Assembly (NCBI RefSeq): GCF_007827955.1
Contig: NZ_VITR01000001.1
Location: 1 to 64,000 of the forward strand
Direction of reading: 5' to 3'
Source: Nitrospirillum pindoramense
GTDB lineage: Bacteria > Pseudomonadota > Alphaproteobacteria > Azospirillales > Azospirillaceae
DNA length: 64,000 nt
Shown: positions 56,732 through 64,000 of the stretch, piece by piece
Layout: every line of letters starts with the position of its first letter
How positions within the stretch are numbered: the stretch's first letter is position 1
Translations under genes and position numbers: made by a program
Notes under the pieces: model-generated
The model's input: the letters and a program-made list of their open reading frames with translations, nothing else
Databases searched by the model: none
What the model was told of the DNA's origin: nothing

Positions 56732-58345
56732 TTAGCGTCCGCCCGGCCCGCCGCGTTGTCCGCCCATGCCGCCCCCGCCCAGGGTACCCAGGCCCGAGGA
56801 ACCGGCGCCGATGGTGGTGGGGGTCGGCAGGTCGGTGATACCGGGGAAGGTGGGGCCGATGGCGGCCGTACCCCCGGTGGACAGGGCATCCTCCGGCATG
56901 CGGCCGGTGGAGATGATGGGGGTGTCGGGCGAGGCCAGGCCGCTGCTGGGCGCCAGTTGCGGGCGCATGTTGTGCGGCAGGCGGCTTTCCACCAGGACGC
57001 GGATGTCCTGCGCCCGCACCCAATCCGGCGACCCGGCGGGCAGCATCTGCTCCGCCCGGTCGGCGTGATAGCGGGCGGCGCGGATGTCGCCCCGCGCCAA
57101 CGCCTCTTCCGCACGGGCATAGGCCAGTTGCGGCGCCATGTCGGCGCGGGCGTAGGCGCTGGCCAGCAGCAGCCAGGTCAGTTCCACCAGCGGCTCATCC
57201 CGGGCGGAAGAGCGCAGGACGTCGATGGCCTCGTGCACCAGCTTGTCGTCGCCGGCCTCCAGCAGGGCGTGGCCCAGGGCCATGCGCAGCTGGGCGCTGT
57301 CCGGGGCGTATTTCACCGCGTTCCGATAGGGATCGACCGCCTCCTTGGCGCGGCCGTTCTCGAACAGGATCTGGCCCTTCAACTCATAGAAGTAGGGGTT
57401 CTTGGGTTCCTGCTCGATCAGGCCGTCGACGATCTTCAGGCCCTTGTTGATGTCGCCCACCTGGTAATAGGCGATGGACCGGGCGTAGCGGGCCGCGACG
57501 CTGGTGTCGCTTTCCGGATACTTGCGCAGGGCCAGGTCGGGATGGATGAAGCCGTACAGCTTGGCCCGCATGCGCTGGTGCATGTCGTAATAGGCCGAGG
57601 GCATCCTGGCGTTGGTGAACTTCGAGATATGGTCGACGAAGTTCTCGATGTACTCGATACGGTTCTTGGTCAGCGGGTGGGTCATCAGGAACTCCACCTG
57701 CTTGGTCTGCGGCAGGCCGGAGTCCTGCTTGTGCAGCTTCTCCATGAACTCCAGCATGCCCTTCGACGAATAGCCGTTGGCCTCCAGGTAGGACAGGCCG
57801 GCCTCGTCGGCCGACGCTTCCTGCGCGCGGCTGAAGGCGAAGAAGGACCGGGCGCCCAGTTCCTGGGCGCCGGCGATACCGCCCATGGCGGCGCCGCCGC
57901 CGTCGCCGCGGCGGGTGCCGCCGATGGCGGCCGCGACGCTCAGCAGCGTCGCCAGGGTCGACAGGATGACCGCGTTCTCGATGGCGTCGCGGGACCGGAC
58001 CTGGTGGCCGCCGGCCATGTGGCCGGTTTCGTGCGCCATGACGCCGATCAGCTGTTCCGGCGTGTCGGCGGCCATGATCAGGCCGGTGTTGATGAACATG
58101 TTCTGGCCGCCGGCGACGAAGGCGTTCAGCTCGTCATCGTTGACCAGGACCAGGGTGACGGCGTCGGGGACGATACCCGCCGCGCGGAAGATGGGGGTGG
58201 CGAAGACGCGCAGCGTGTGCTCGATTTCGGCGTCACGCACCAGGCTGATGCCGCGGTCCTGGGCCATCACCGGTTCCACGGCCAAGGCCGAAGACAACAG
58301 GCTGACCAGGATCAGGCGGGCTAGGCGGCGTGGTCGCAAGAACAT
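56732..58345 (-). CDS. M48-family metalloprotease with TPR repeats (BepA-like)
   Basis: Periplasmic quality-control protease, 537 residues. Signal peptide cleavage is near residue 28 (VMAQD). The M48 domain has the zinc motif HETGH (105-109) and the third ligand in EASADEAGL; the C-terminal half is a TPR array (ARYARSIAYYQVGDINKG, FYELKGQILFENGRAKEA). A Gly/Pro-rich tail ends the protein. BepA-like enzymes assist or degrade outer-membrane proteins such as LptD. The ATG at 58345 gives the signal peptide; a start four codons upstream has no ribosome site. It converges on the chemoreceptor gene and is divergent from the aminotransferase. Confidence 0.93.
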   Translation of the reverse strand: MFLRPRRLARLILVSLLSSALAVEPVMAQDRGISLVRDAEIEHTLRVFATPIFRAAGIVPDAVTLVLVNDDELNAFVAGGQNMFINTGLIMAADTPEQLIGVMAHETGHMAGGHQVRSRDAIENAVILSTLATLLSVAAAIGGTRRGDGGGAAMGGIAGAQELGARSFFAFSRAQEASADEAGLSYLEANGYSSKGMLEFMEKLHKQDSGLPQTKQVEFLMTHPLTKNRIEYIENFVDHISKFTNARMPSAYYDMHQRMRAKLYGFIHPDLALRKYPESDTSVAARYARSIAYYQVGDINKGLKIVDGLIEQEPKNPYFYELKGQILFENGRAKEAVDPYRNAVKYAPDSAQLRMALGHALLEAGDDKLVHEAIDVLRSSARDEPLVELTWLLLASAYARADMAPQLAYARAEEALARGDIRAARYHADRAEQMLPAGSPDWVRAQDIRVLVESRLPHNMRPQLAPSSGLASPDTPIISTGRMPEDALSTGGTAAIGPTFPGITDLPTPTTIGAGSSGLGTLGGGGMGGQRGGPGGR

Positions 58346-58397
58346 AGTCGATTCCATCGGCGGTGCCGTCGATACCCGAACAGGCGAGCGGTAAGGT

Positions 58398-59612
58398 ATG
58401 ACCCCTACAGACTCCAAGGACGAATTTCCACGCGCGGCGGGGCAACCGGCTGTCGCTGTACGCACCAGTACCATTTCACCCTTCATGGTGATGGAGGTAC
58501 TGCGCGCCGCCAATGCCCGCCAGGCCGCCGGCGGCGACGTCCTGCACCTGGAAATAGGCCAGCCGTCCACCCCGGCACCGAAGGGGGTGATCGCCGCGGC
58601 CGCCCACGCCCTGGCCGCTGATCGCCTAGCCTACACCGATGCCCTGGGCCTGCCAGCCTTGAGAGAGGGCATAGCACGTTGGTATCAAGACCGCCATGGG
58701 CTGGTGGTCTCGCCGCATCGAGTGGTGGTCACCACCGGCTCCTCCGGCGCCTTCCTCCTGGCCTTCCTGGCGGCCTTCGATCCGGGTGACCGCGTGGCCC
58801 TGGCGGCACCGGGATATCCCGCCTACCGCAACATCCTGAAGACGGCGGGCCTGGTGCCGGTGGAATTGCCCACGGGGCCCGAGACGCGCTTCCAGCCCAC
58901 CCCGGCCCTGCTGGATGAGCTGCTGACGCGCGGGGGCGGTCCCCTCCGCGGGCTGATCGTCGCCAGCCCGTCCAACCCCACCGGCACCATGCTGGACGCC
59001 GCCGCCATGGCGGCGCTGGGTGCCTGGTGCCGCCGTCACGGCGTCTGGCTGATATCGGATGAGATCTACCACGGCATCGAATATGGCACGGTGCCGGCCG
59101 CCACGGCCTTGGCGGTCGATGGGGGGCAGGGCGCCATCGCCCTCAACAGCTTCTCCAAATATTTCTCCATGACCGGGTGGCGCCTGGGATGGGCCGTTGT
59201 GCCCGAACGGCTGGTGCGGTCGGTGGAATGCCTGGCGCAGAACCTCTACATCTCCCCGCCCACCCTGTCACAGCACGCCGCGGTCGCGGCCTTCGGCTGT
59301 GTTGAGGAGCTGGAGGGCCACGTCGCCCGCTACCGCCGTAACCGCGACATTCTGCTGGATTTGCTGCCCGACGCCGGATTCGGCCGCCTGGCCCCGGCCG
59401 ATGGCGCCTTTTTCCTGTATGCGGACATTTCCGACCGCACCGACGACGCCCAGGCCTTCTGCACTCGGCTGTTGAACGAGACGGGCGTGGCCCTGACGCC
59501 AGGCGTGGATTTCGACCCCGCGCGCGGTCACCACACCGTGCGCATCAGTTTCGCCGGGGCGGAGGCGGAGATGGTGGAGGCGGCCCGCCGCCTCAAGGCT
59601 TGGCGCGGGTAG
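58398..59612 (+). CDS. PLP-dependent aminotransferase (class I/II)
   Basis: A 404-residue fold-type I aminotransferase. Motifs include HLEIGQPSTPAPKGV, YTDALGLPALREGIARWY, VVVTTGSSGAFLLAFLAAFD, IVASPSNPTGTM, ISDEIYHGIEYG and the PLP-binding Lys in NSFSKYFSMTGWRLGW; the carboxylate-binding Arg is in HTVRISFAG. The exact substrate is not clear; aspartate/tyrosine-type or alanine-type activity is likely. It is 52 bp from the divergent M48 protease gene. Confidence 0.92.
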   Translation: MTPTDSKDEFPRAAGQPAVAVRTSTISPFMVMEVLRAANARQAAGGDVLHLEIGQPSTPAPKGVIAAAAHALAADRLAYTDALGLPALREGIARWYQDRHGLVVSPHRVVVTTGSSGAFLLAFLAAFDPGDRVALAAPGYPAYRNILKTAGLVPVELPTGPETRFQPTPALLDELLTRGGGPLRGLIVASPSNPTGTMLDAAAMAALGAWCRRHGVWLISDEIYHGIEYGTVPAATALAVDGGQGAIALNSFSKYFSMTGWRLGWAVVPERLVRSVECLAQNLYISPPTLSQHAAVAAFGCVEELEGHVARYRRNRDILLDLLPDAGFGRLAPADGAFFLYADISDRTDDAQAFCTRLLNETGVALTPGVDFDPARGHHTVRISFAGAEAEMVEAARRLKAWRG

Positions 59613-59655
59613 GCGGTCAAGCCAAGTAGATTTGGAAGACGCACGCCTGAAAGGG

Positions 59656-59757
59656 GAAGGGCCGGCCGGTGTCGCCACCGCCGGCCCTTCGCGTATCAAC
59701 CCTTTTGAGGACTGTCCCTTTGGGGGCGCCGGTCGTTGGTTGCCGGCGCCTTTCCCG
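59656..59757 (+). terminator. Two hairpins between convergent genes
   Basis: GAAGGGCCGGC (59656-59666) pairs with GCCGGCCCTTC (59680-59690); GGCGCCGG (59725-59732) pairs with CCGGCGCC (59743-59750), followed by TTTCCCGATT. They lie between the aminotransferase and the convergent small exported protein. The T-runs are weak, so they may act in both directions or as an attenuating pair. Confidence 0.55.
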
Positions 59758-59771
59758 ATTCCTGAATAGAC

Positions 59772-60083
59772 TCAGTTCAGGGCGATCAGCCGGTGCGGCA
59801 CGCTGTGGCCGGCATGGGCCTTGATCACGCTCGTGCCCGTCGCCTTGCAGGGGACCGCCAGACCGTCACGGCTCGCGCCCGGGGTGGTCACCGCCTGGGC
59901 GGGAATGACCGTCAGCCGGCCCGACTTCGAGGCCGCCAGCGTCGCGGCGGGCGTCGGTCCCAGGGGGGCGGCCTGCGCCACGGTGGCGACGTCGGGACGG
60001 GGCGCCGCGACCAGGATGGCGGGGGCGACCAGGAAGGGCAGGCCCAGGAACAGGCCGGTGAGAACGCTGCGAACGGTCGTCAT
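59772..60083 (-). CDS. Small exported hypothetical protein
   Basis: A 103-residue protein with a hydrophobic signal (MTTVRSVLTGLFLGLPFLVA, residues 1-27) and a mature part of about 75 residues with one Cys and basic residues (KSGRLTVIPAQAV, then HSVPHRLIALN at the end). It has an excellent ribosome site (GGAGGTGG). No family is recognised. It lies between the convergent aminotransferase and the tRNA-Pro gene as a single-gene unit. Confidence 0.65.
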   Translation of the reverse strand: MTTVRSVLTGLFLGLPFLVAPAILVAAPRPDVATVAQAAPLGPTPAATLAASKSGRLTVIPAQAVTTPGASRDGLAVPCKATGTSVIKAHAGHSVPHRLIALN

Positions 60084-60362
60084 AATACCACCTCCATAAA
60101 ACGATCGGCCCTCGGGCGGCTCCTCTGCTAGGCCGAACGACTGATGGGCGTGACTTGAAGGTCGAGGCCAACCGTGGCGGAACCATGGCAAGAACCGGCA
60201 CTTACCGGGGCAGGCGCAGACTCCCGAACCCCTGTGGCGAATAGGCAACAGTCGACCCTGTCGCCGCCTGCGGGACACCCATGCGGCGATGACGGGCGAT
60301 TGGATGAAAGAGAAGGCTTGCGATGGCCGGCGGATGTCGATATATACCCGCCCACCCCGAGA

Positions 60363-60439
60363 CGGAGAGTAGCTCAGCCTGGTAGAGCACTGCTTTCGGG
60401 AGGCAGGGGCCGGAGGTTCGAATCCTCTCTCTCCGACCA
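60363..60439 (+). tRNA. tRNA-Pro (anticodon CGG)
   Basis: A 77-base cloverleaf with encoded CCA: acceptor arms CGGAGAG and CTCTCCG, D-arm GCTC/GAGC, anticodon stem CTGCT/GGCAG with loop TTCGGGA (anticodon CGG), five-base variable loop and T-arm with TTCGAAT. The C1-G72 pair is typical of bacterial tRNA-Pro. It reads the CCG codon. Confidence 0.96.
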
Positions 60440-60456
60440 TCTCAGGGACGCATAAG

Positions 60457-60491
60457 CGGCCGGCTTCTCCCGAAGCCGGCCGTTTTGCTTT
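60457..60491 (+). terminator. Terminator after tRNA-Pro
   Basis: Perfect 11-bp arms (60457-60467 and 60472-60482, loop TCCC) followed by TTTTGCTTTT. Confidence 0.92.
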
Positions 60492-60522
60492 TCTGCGCCG
60501 GGCGCAGATGAGCGCGGTCCGG

Positions 60523-60560
60523 CGCAACAAAAAAGGCGCGCCGGTGAGGGCGCGCCTTTT
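60523..60560 (-). terminator. Terminator of ispB
   Basis: Perfect 12-bp arms AAAAGGCGCGCC (60531-60542) and GGCGCGCCTTTT (60549-60560). The minus strand continues in a T-run, so it ends ispB; flanking T-runs on both sides make it potentially bidirectional. Confidence 0.88.
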
Positions 60561-60583
60561 GCGGTAACGGGCTGGAACCCGGT

Positions 60584-61606
60584 TCAGAAATCCCGGTCGA
60601 CGACGAAGTCGATGACGTCCAGCAGGGCACGCTTGATGGGGCTGGCGGGGAACAGGCCCAGGGCGTCGCGCGCCACGGCGCCGTAGTGCCTGGCGCGCTC
60701 CACGCTGTCGCGCAGGGTGTTGTGGCGCTGCATGAGGGCCAGCGCATGCTCCAGGTCGCCTTCCCGCTGGTCGACCTCCTCCAGCGTGCGGCGCCAGAAG
60801 GCGCGTTCCTCGTCATCGCCCCGGCGGAAGGCCAGGACCACGGGCAGGGTGATCTTGCCCTCGCGGAAGTCGTCGCCGATGGTTTTGCCCAGGCGGGCCT
60901 GCACGGCGGAATAGTCCAGCACGTCGTCCACCACCTGGAAGGCGATGCCCAGGTTCAGGCCATAGCTGCGCAGCGCCTCCTCCTCCGCCGCCGGGCGGCC
61001 GGCCACCACGGCGCCGATGCGGCAGGCGGCGGCGAACAGCTCCGCCGTCTTGGCGCGGATGACCTCCAGATAGGCTTCCTCGCTGGTGGTGGTGTCGTTG
61101 GCGGTAATCAGCTGCAGCACCTCGCCCTCGGAAATGACGGCGGAGGCGCTGGACAGGATGCGCAGCACGTCCAGCGACCCGTCCTCGGTCATCACCTGGA
61201 AGGCGCGGGAGAACAGGAAGTCACCCACCAGCACGCTGGCCTTGTTGCCGAAGACGGCGTTGGCCGAGGGCTGGCCCCGGCGCAGGTCGCTTTCGTCGAC
61301 CACGTCGTCGTGCAGCAGGGTGGCGGTGTGGATGAACTCGACGCAGGCGGCCAGGGGCTGGTGGCGTTCCCCCTGATAGCCGCACAGGCGGGCGGCGGCC
61401 AGGGTCAGCACCGGGCGCAGGCGCTTGCCGCCGCTGGCCACGATGTAGCCCGCCAATTGCGGGATCATCTCCACATCCGAATGCATGCGGCGGATGATGA
61501 TGTCATTGACCGCGGCCAAGTCGGTCGCCACCAGTTCCACCAGCGCCTCCAGGGCATCGGTGCCGGGCTTCCGGCGCTTGGGATCGAGGGGGGTGACGAC
61601 GGCCAC
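60584..61606 (-). CDS. ispB: All-trans polyprenyl (octaprenyl-type) diphosphate synthase
   Basis: Makes the long isoprenoid side chain of ubiquinone. The 340-residue protein has both aspartate-rich motifs, HDDVVDESDLRRG and QVVDDVLDY, plus GGKRLRPVLTLAAARL and GDFLFSRAFQVM. Chain length cannot be fixed from sequence; decaprenyl is as likely as octaprenyl in this group. The start is taken as GTG at 61606 with AGGAG eight bases upstream; a TTG six codons earlier is less good. Confidence 0.94.
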   Translation of the reverse strand: MAVVTPLDPKRRKPGTDALEALVELVATDLAAVNDIIIRRMHSDVEMIPQLAGYIVASGGKRLRPVLTLAAARLCGYQGERHQPLAACVEFIHTATLLHDDVVDESDLRRGQPSANAVFGNKASVLVGDFLFSRAFQVMTEDGSLDVLRILSSASAVISEGEVLQLITANDTTTSEEAYLEVIRAKTAELFAAACRIGAVVAGRPAAEEEALRSYGLNLGIAFQVVDDVLDYSAVQARLGKTIGDDFREGKITLPVVLAFRRGDDEERAFWRRTLEEVDQREGDLEHALALMQRHNTLRDSVERARHYGAVARDALGLFPASPIKRALLDVIDFVVDRDF

Positions 61607-61802
61607 GAAACGAACTCCTGCCAATGGGAGCCAACATGGGGGCCAACGTCGCTATCGCGCGAGACCCAGTTGACGGCCCTGGATAGGACAGTGAGCATAC
61701 CGGCGCAACCCCTGTGGTCAAGCTGGCAGACCGCATCGCCGTCCCCCATATAAGTTGCCCCCGTTGATCAAGGCCGGCGGTCCCTTTCCAAAGGAAGCCT
61801 TC

Positions 61803-62024
61803 ATGCAGCCCATCCTTAGCAGCAATGACCCCGTGGAACTGTCCTGGGCCCGCGCCGTGCTGGCCGACGCGGGTATCGAGGCCGTGCTGCTGGACGAATA
61901 CACGGCGGCGGCGGAGGGCAGCATCCTGGCCATTCCCCGGCGGCTTATGGTGGCGGATGGTGCCGTCACCGCCGCGACGGTCGCCCTGGCCGTGGCCCGG
62001 GCGCAGTTGGAGGAGGCGCCGTGA
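61803..62024 (+). CDS. DUF2007 small protein
   Basis: A 73-residue protein of the DUF2007 (putative signal-transducing) family: ILSSNDPVELSWARAVLADA, GIEAVLLDEYTAAAEGSI and PRRLMVAD. Such proteins are single ferredoxin-like domains with no firm role. The ATG at 61803 has AAAGGAAG upstream. Its stop overlaps the methyltransferase GTG start as GTGA, so the two are translated together. It is divergent from ispB. Confidence 0.9.
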   Translation: MQPILSSNDPVELSWARAVLADAGIEAVLLDEYTAAAEGSILAIPRRLMVADGAVTAATVALAVARAQLEEAP

Positions 62025-62818
62025 CCGCCGAGGCCGTCCTCCTGGCCCCACCGGTGGAGGGCGACATCACGGAGGACAAGCTGCTGGATGGGCGGGTGCG
62101 CCTGTTGCAGCCGGCGCAAGGATACCGCGCGGCCATCGATCCGGTGCTGCTGGCGGCGGCGACCCCCGCCGACGGAGGGGATCGCGTGCTGGATCTGGGC
62201 TGCGGCGCTGGGGCCGCGACCTTTTGTCTGGCCGCCCGGCTGCCCGGCGTGCGGATCGCCGGGCTGGAGGTTCAGCCCGCGGCGGCGGATCTGGCCCGGC
62301 GCAACGCGGATCTCAACGGCGTCGCCGCCCGCGTCCGCATCACCCTGGGCGATGCGGCCCAGGCGCCCGGCCATCTGCCACCCGGTTCCGATCCCGACCT
62401 CCTGGCTGGACGCTTCGATCATGTGATGACCAACCCGCCCTTTTACCCGGGCGGGCGGCATACCCGATCCCCCCGCGCCGGCAAGGCGGTATCGCATGGC
62501 GAGGGGACGGCGGATCTGGCCACCTGGATCGCGGCGGCCGCCCGGCTGCTGGCCCCACGCGGCACCCTCACCATGATCCACCGCGCCGACCGCGTGGACG
62601 ATATCCTGGCGCGCCTGGCGGGCCGCTTCGGCGCCGTGGTGCTTTACCCCCTGTGGCCCCGCGCCGGTGCGGAGGCGCGGCGCGTCATCATCCGCGCCCG
62701 CCTGGGCGCCCGGACCCCCGCCCGCCTGCTGCCCGGCCTGGTGCTGCACGGCGAGGGCGGGGGCTATACGCCGGCGGCCGACGCCGTGCTAAGGGGCGGC
62801 GGCCCCCTGGACTTCTGA
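62021..62818 (+). CDS. TrmN6-like SAM-dependent methyltransferase
   Basis: A 265-residue Rossmann methyltransferase of the TrmN6/YfiC group, which methylates N6 of adenine 37 in tRNA-Val. It has QGYRAAIDPVLLAAA, the SAM-binding VLDLGCGAGAATFCLA, the acidic GLEVQP and the catalytic NPPF motif (MTNPPFYPGG) of adenine-N6 methyltransferases. The GTG start overlaps the DUF2007 stop. The RNA target is inferred from the family. Confidence 0.9.
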   Translation: MTAEAVLLAPPVEGDITEDKLLDGRVRLLQPAQGYRAAIDPVLLAAATPADGGDRVLDLGCGAGAATFCLAARLPGVRIAGLEVQPAAADLARRNADLNGVAARVRITLGDAAQAPGHLPPGSDPDLLAGRFDHVMTNPPFYPGGRHTRSPRAGKAVSHGEGTADLATWIAAAARLLAPRGTLTMIHRADRVDDILARLAGRFGAVVLYPLWPRAGAEARRVIIRARLGARTPARLLPGLVLHGEGGGYTPAADAVLRGGGPLDF

Positions 62819-62873
62819 TGGCGTCCGGCGTATCCCGGGCGCGCGGCACAACCGAAGACGATAGGACCCCAGC

Positions 62874-63428
62874 ATGGAAGTGAAGCGCCTGGACATCGAT
62901 GGCCTGGTGATGGTGAAGCCCCGCCGCTTCGGCGACGACCGTGGCTGGTTCGTCGAAACCTGGAATGAGGAAAAGCACACCGCCGCCGGTATCGCGGGGC
63001 CCTTCGTCCAGGACAACCAGTCGCTGTCGCGCATTCAGGGCACGGTGCGCGGCCTGCACTTCCAGTTGGCGCCGGCGGCCCAGGGCAAGCTGGTGCGCGT
63101 CATCCGCGGGCGTATCCTGGACGTGGCGGTGGACCTGCGCCAGGGCTCCGCCACATACGGCCGCCACGTCGCCGCGGAGCTGGATGCGGAAGAGGGCTGG
63201 CAGCTCTGGGTGCCGGTGGGCTTCGCCCACGGGTTCTGCACCCTCGTCCCGGACACCGAAATTGCCTACAAGGTGACGGCGCCCTATAGCCCGGCCCATG
63301 ACCGCGGCCTGCTGTGGAACGACCCGGCGCTGGCCATCCAGTGGCCCGAGTTCGCCGGCGCCGTGCTGTCGGACAAGGACGGCAGGCAGCCGACCTTGGC
63401 GGAGATCGGCGCGCCCTTCCCGGTCTGA
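62874..63428 (+). CDS. rfbC: dTDP-4-dehydrorhamnose 3,5-epimerase
   Basis: Third step of dTDP-L-rhamnose synthesis for surface polysaccharide. The 184-residue cupin has DDRGWFVETWN, VQDNQSLSRIQGTVRGLHFQ (catalytic His62), RVIRGRILDVAVDLRQGS and VPVGFAHGFCTL. The start has TAGGAC upstream. The other rml genes are not in the window, but the next gene is a glycosyltransferase. Confidence 0.95.
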   Translation: MEVKRLDIDGLVMVKPRRFGDDRGWFVETWNEEKHTAAGIAGPFVQDNQSLSRIQGTVRGLHFQLAPAAQGKLVRVIRGRILDVAVDLRQGSATYGRHVAAELDAEEGWQLWVPVGFAHGFCTLVPDTEIAYKVTAPYSPAHDRGLLWNDPALAIQWPEFAGAVLSDKDGRQPTLAEIGAPFPV

Positions 63429-63433
63429 GGCCT

Positions 63434-64000
63434 TCAGGCCCTGGCCACGTGCGCCAGGGCCGCCCCCAGCCGGGGCCCCAGGACCGCCAAGTCATACTCC
63501 CGTGCCACCAGGTCGCGGCCGGCCGTGGCGAGGCGGTGGCGCAAATCCAGGTTGGATCGCACCGCTTCCAGGGCCTGGACCCAGCCTTCCGGGCTGTCGG
63601 CCCACAGGCCGGTGACGCCGTCGGCCACGATGCGCCGGTTCTCCCCCACCGGGCTGGCCACCACGGCCTTGCCGGCCGCCATGTACTGCAACAGCTTGAA
63701 GCCTGACTTGCCCTGCGCGAACGGCGTGTGGGGCAGCGGCATGATCCCGGCATCGATTCCGGCCAGGGCGGCGGCCTCGCCCGCCTCGCTCCACGCGATG
63801 AACTCCTCCGGCACACCGGGCAGGTTGACGGGGGCGCTGGCGATGGTCACCAGCGTCAGCGGGCCGCTGGCCGCCAGCGCCGCCAGGGGCCCGGCCAACG
63901 CCGCCAGATAGCGCGCGGAGGACGGGGTGCCGATCCAGCCCACGCGGAACCCGCCGGCGGGCGGCTCCGCCCGCGCGGCGGCCTGGTAGCGGGACAGGTC
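63434..64000 (-). CDS. Glycosyltransferase (GT4-type), partial at window edge
   Basis: The C-terminal part (189 codons) of a glycosyltransferase, open to the right edge of the window. The donor-binding segment is clear: MPLPHTPFAQGKSGFKLLQY and MAAGKAVVASPVGENRRIV, as in GT4 enzymes. The N-terminal acceptor domain lies beyond the edge. Next to rfbC this fits a surface polysaccharide locus. Its stop lies 5 bp from the convergent rfbC stop. Confidence 0.85.
   Translation of the reverse strand, partial: DLSRYQAAARAEPPAGGFRVGWIGTPSSARYLAALAGPLAALAASGPLTLVTIASAPVNLPGVPEEFIAWSEAGEAAALAGIDAGIMPLPHTPFAQGKSGFKLLQYMAAGKAVVASPVGENRRIVADGVTGLWADSPEGWVQALEAVRSNLDLRHRLATAGRDLVAREYDLAVLGPRLGAALAHVARA

Noticed and set aside
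60363-60439. tRNA-Pro as an integration site
   Set aside because: No integrase, no repeat of the tRNA 3' end and no change in composition follow it.

Overview
The window comes from a GC-rich alphaproteobacterium, most likely of the Rhodospirillales/Azospirillaceae type (Nitrospirillum- or Azospirillum-like). The evidence is a form IC (red-type) Rubisco operon with cbbX, a B12-dependent ribonucleotide reductase, the gene order NDUFA12 homologue - mlaD - DUF2155 - aat - accC - accB - aroQ, a RutR-type operator, and roughly 65-70% GC through most of the sequence. The genus is an inference. No plasmid or phage backbone, rRNA, CRISPR array or intact insertion sequence is visible; most of the window looks chromosomal, with a few acquired patches.

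Layout. 0.4-9.1 kb: an orphan NodT-type outer-membrane efflux lipoprotein, a MerR/TipAS regulator, exonuclease III, a CstA-YbdD peptide/pyruvate uptake pair, two tandem secreted pilin-like (SCPU) proteins, and two small proteins, one resembling ribosome modulation factor. 9.1-17.7 kb: a leftward nucleoside uptake and salvage block (BMP binding protein, double ATPase, two permeases, then 2',3'-cyclic nucleotidase and nucleoside deoxyribosyltransferase) behind a near-perfect RutR box. A RhuM-family gene lies inside this operon between ATPase and permease, joined by ATGA overlaps on both sides. 18.1-21.8 kb: Tat-exported PhoD phosphatase, then the RtcB RNA ligase - PrfH release factor module, preceded by a leader full of inverted repeats. 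21.8-23.3 kb: NfeD and a QmcA-type SPFH protein.

23.4-33.5 kb: a complete Calvin-Benson operon read leftward, cbbF-P-T-A-L-S-X-E (FBPase, phosphoribulokinase, transketolase, aldolase, Rubisco large and small subunits, Rubisco activase, ribulose-phosphate epimerase), divergent from its LysR regulator cbbR. Two near-identical structured repeats of about 60 bp sit in the T-A and A-L gaps. 33.7-36.5 kb: two secreted paralogues, a small unknown ORF, a broken PIN toxin, and an AT-rich TIR-domain gene (putative defence NADase). 36.5-44.5 kb: nrdJ with a putative NrdR double box, an MprF-like membrane protein, and a LOV/PAS-GGDEF-EAL protein.

44.9-64.0 kb is mostly housekeeping: NDUFA12 homologue, mlaD, DUF2155, aat, a DUF2339 membrane protein, accB-accC, aroQ, a DsbA-like protein, a DUF3369 response regulator, a Cache chemoreceptor, an M48/TPR protease, an aminotransferase, a small exported protein, tRNA-Pro(CGG), ispB, DUF2007, a TrmN6-like methyltransferase, rfbC, and a glycosyltransferase cut by the window edge.

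Most noteworthy are the RhuM gene embedded in the RutR-marked transporter operon, the structured leader ahead of rtcB-prfH, the solitary AT-rich TIR gene beside toxin-antitoxin debris, the LOV-like light-sensor candidate on a c-di-GMP enzyme, the duplicated element in the cbb operon, and the Rmf-like small protein.
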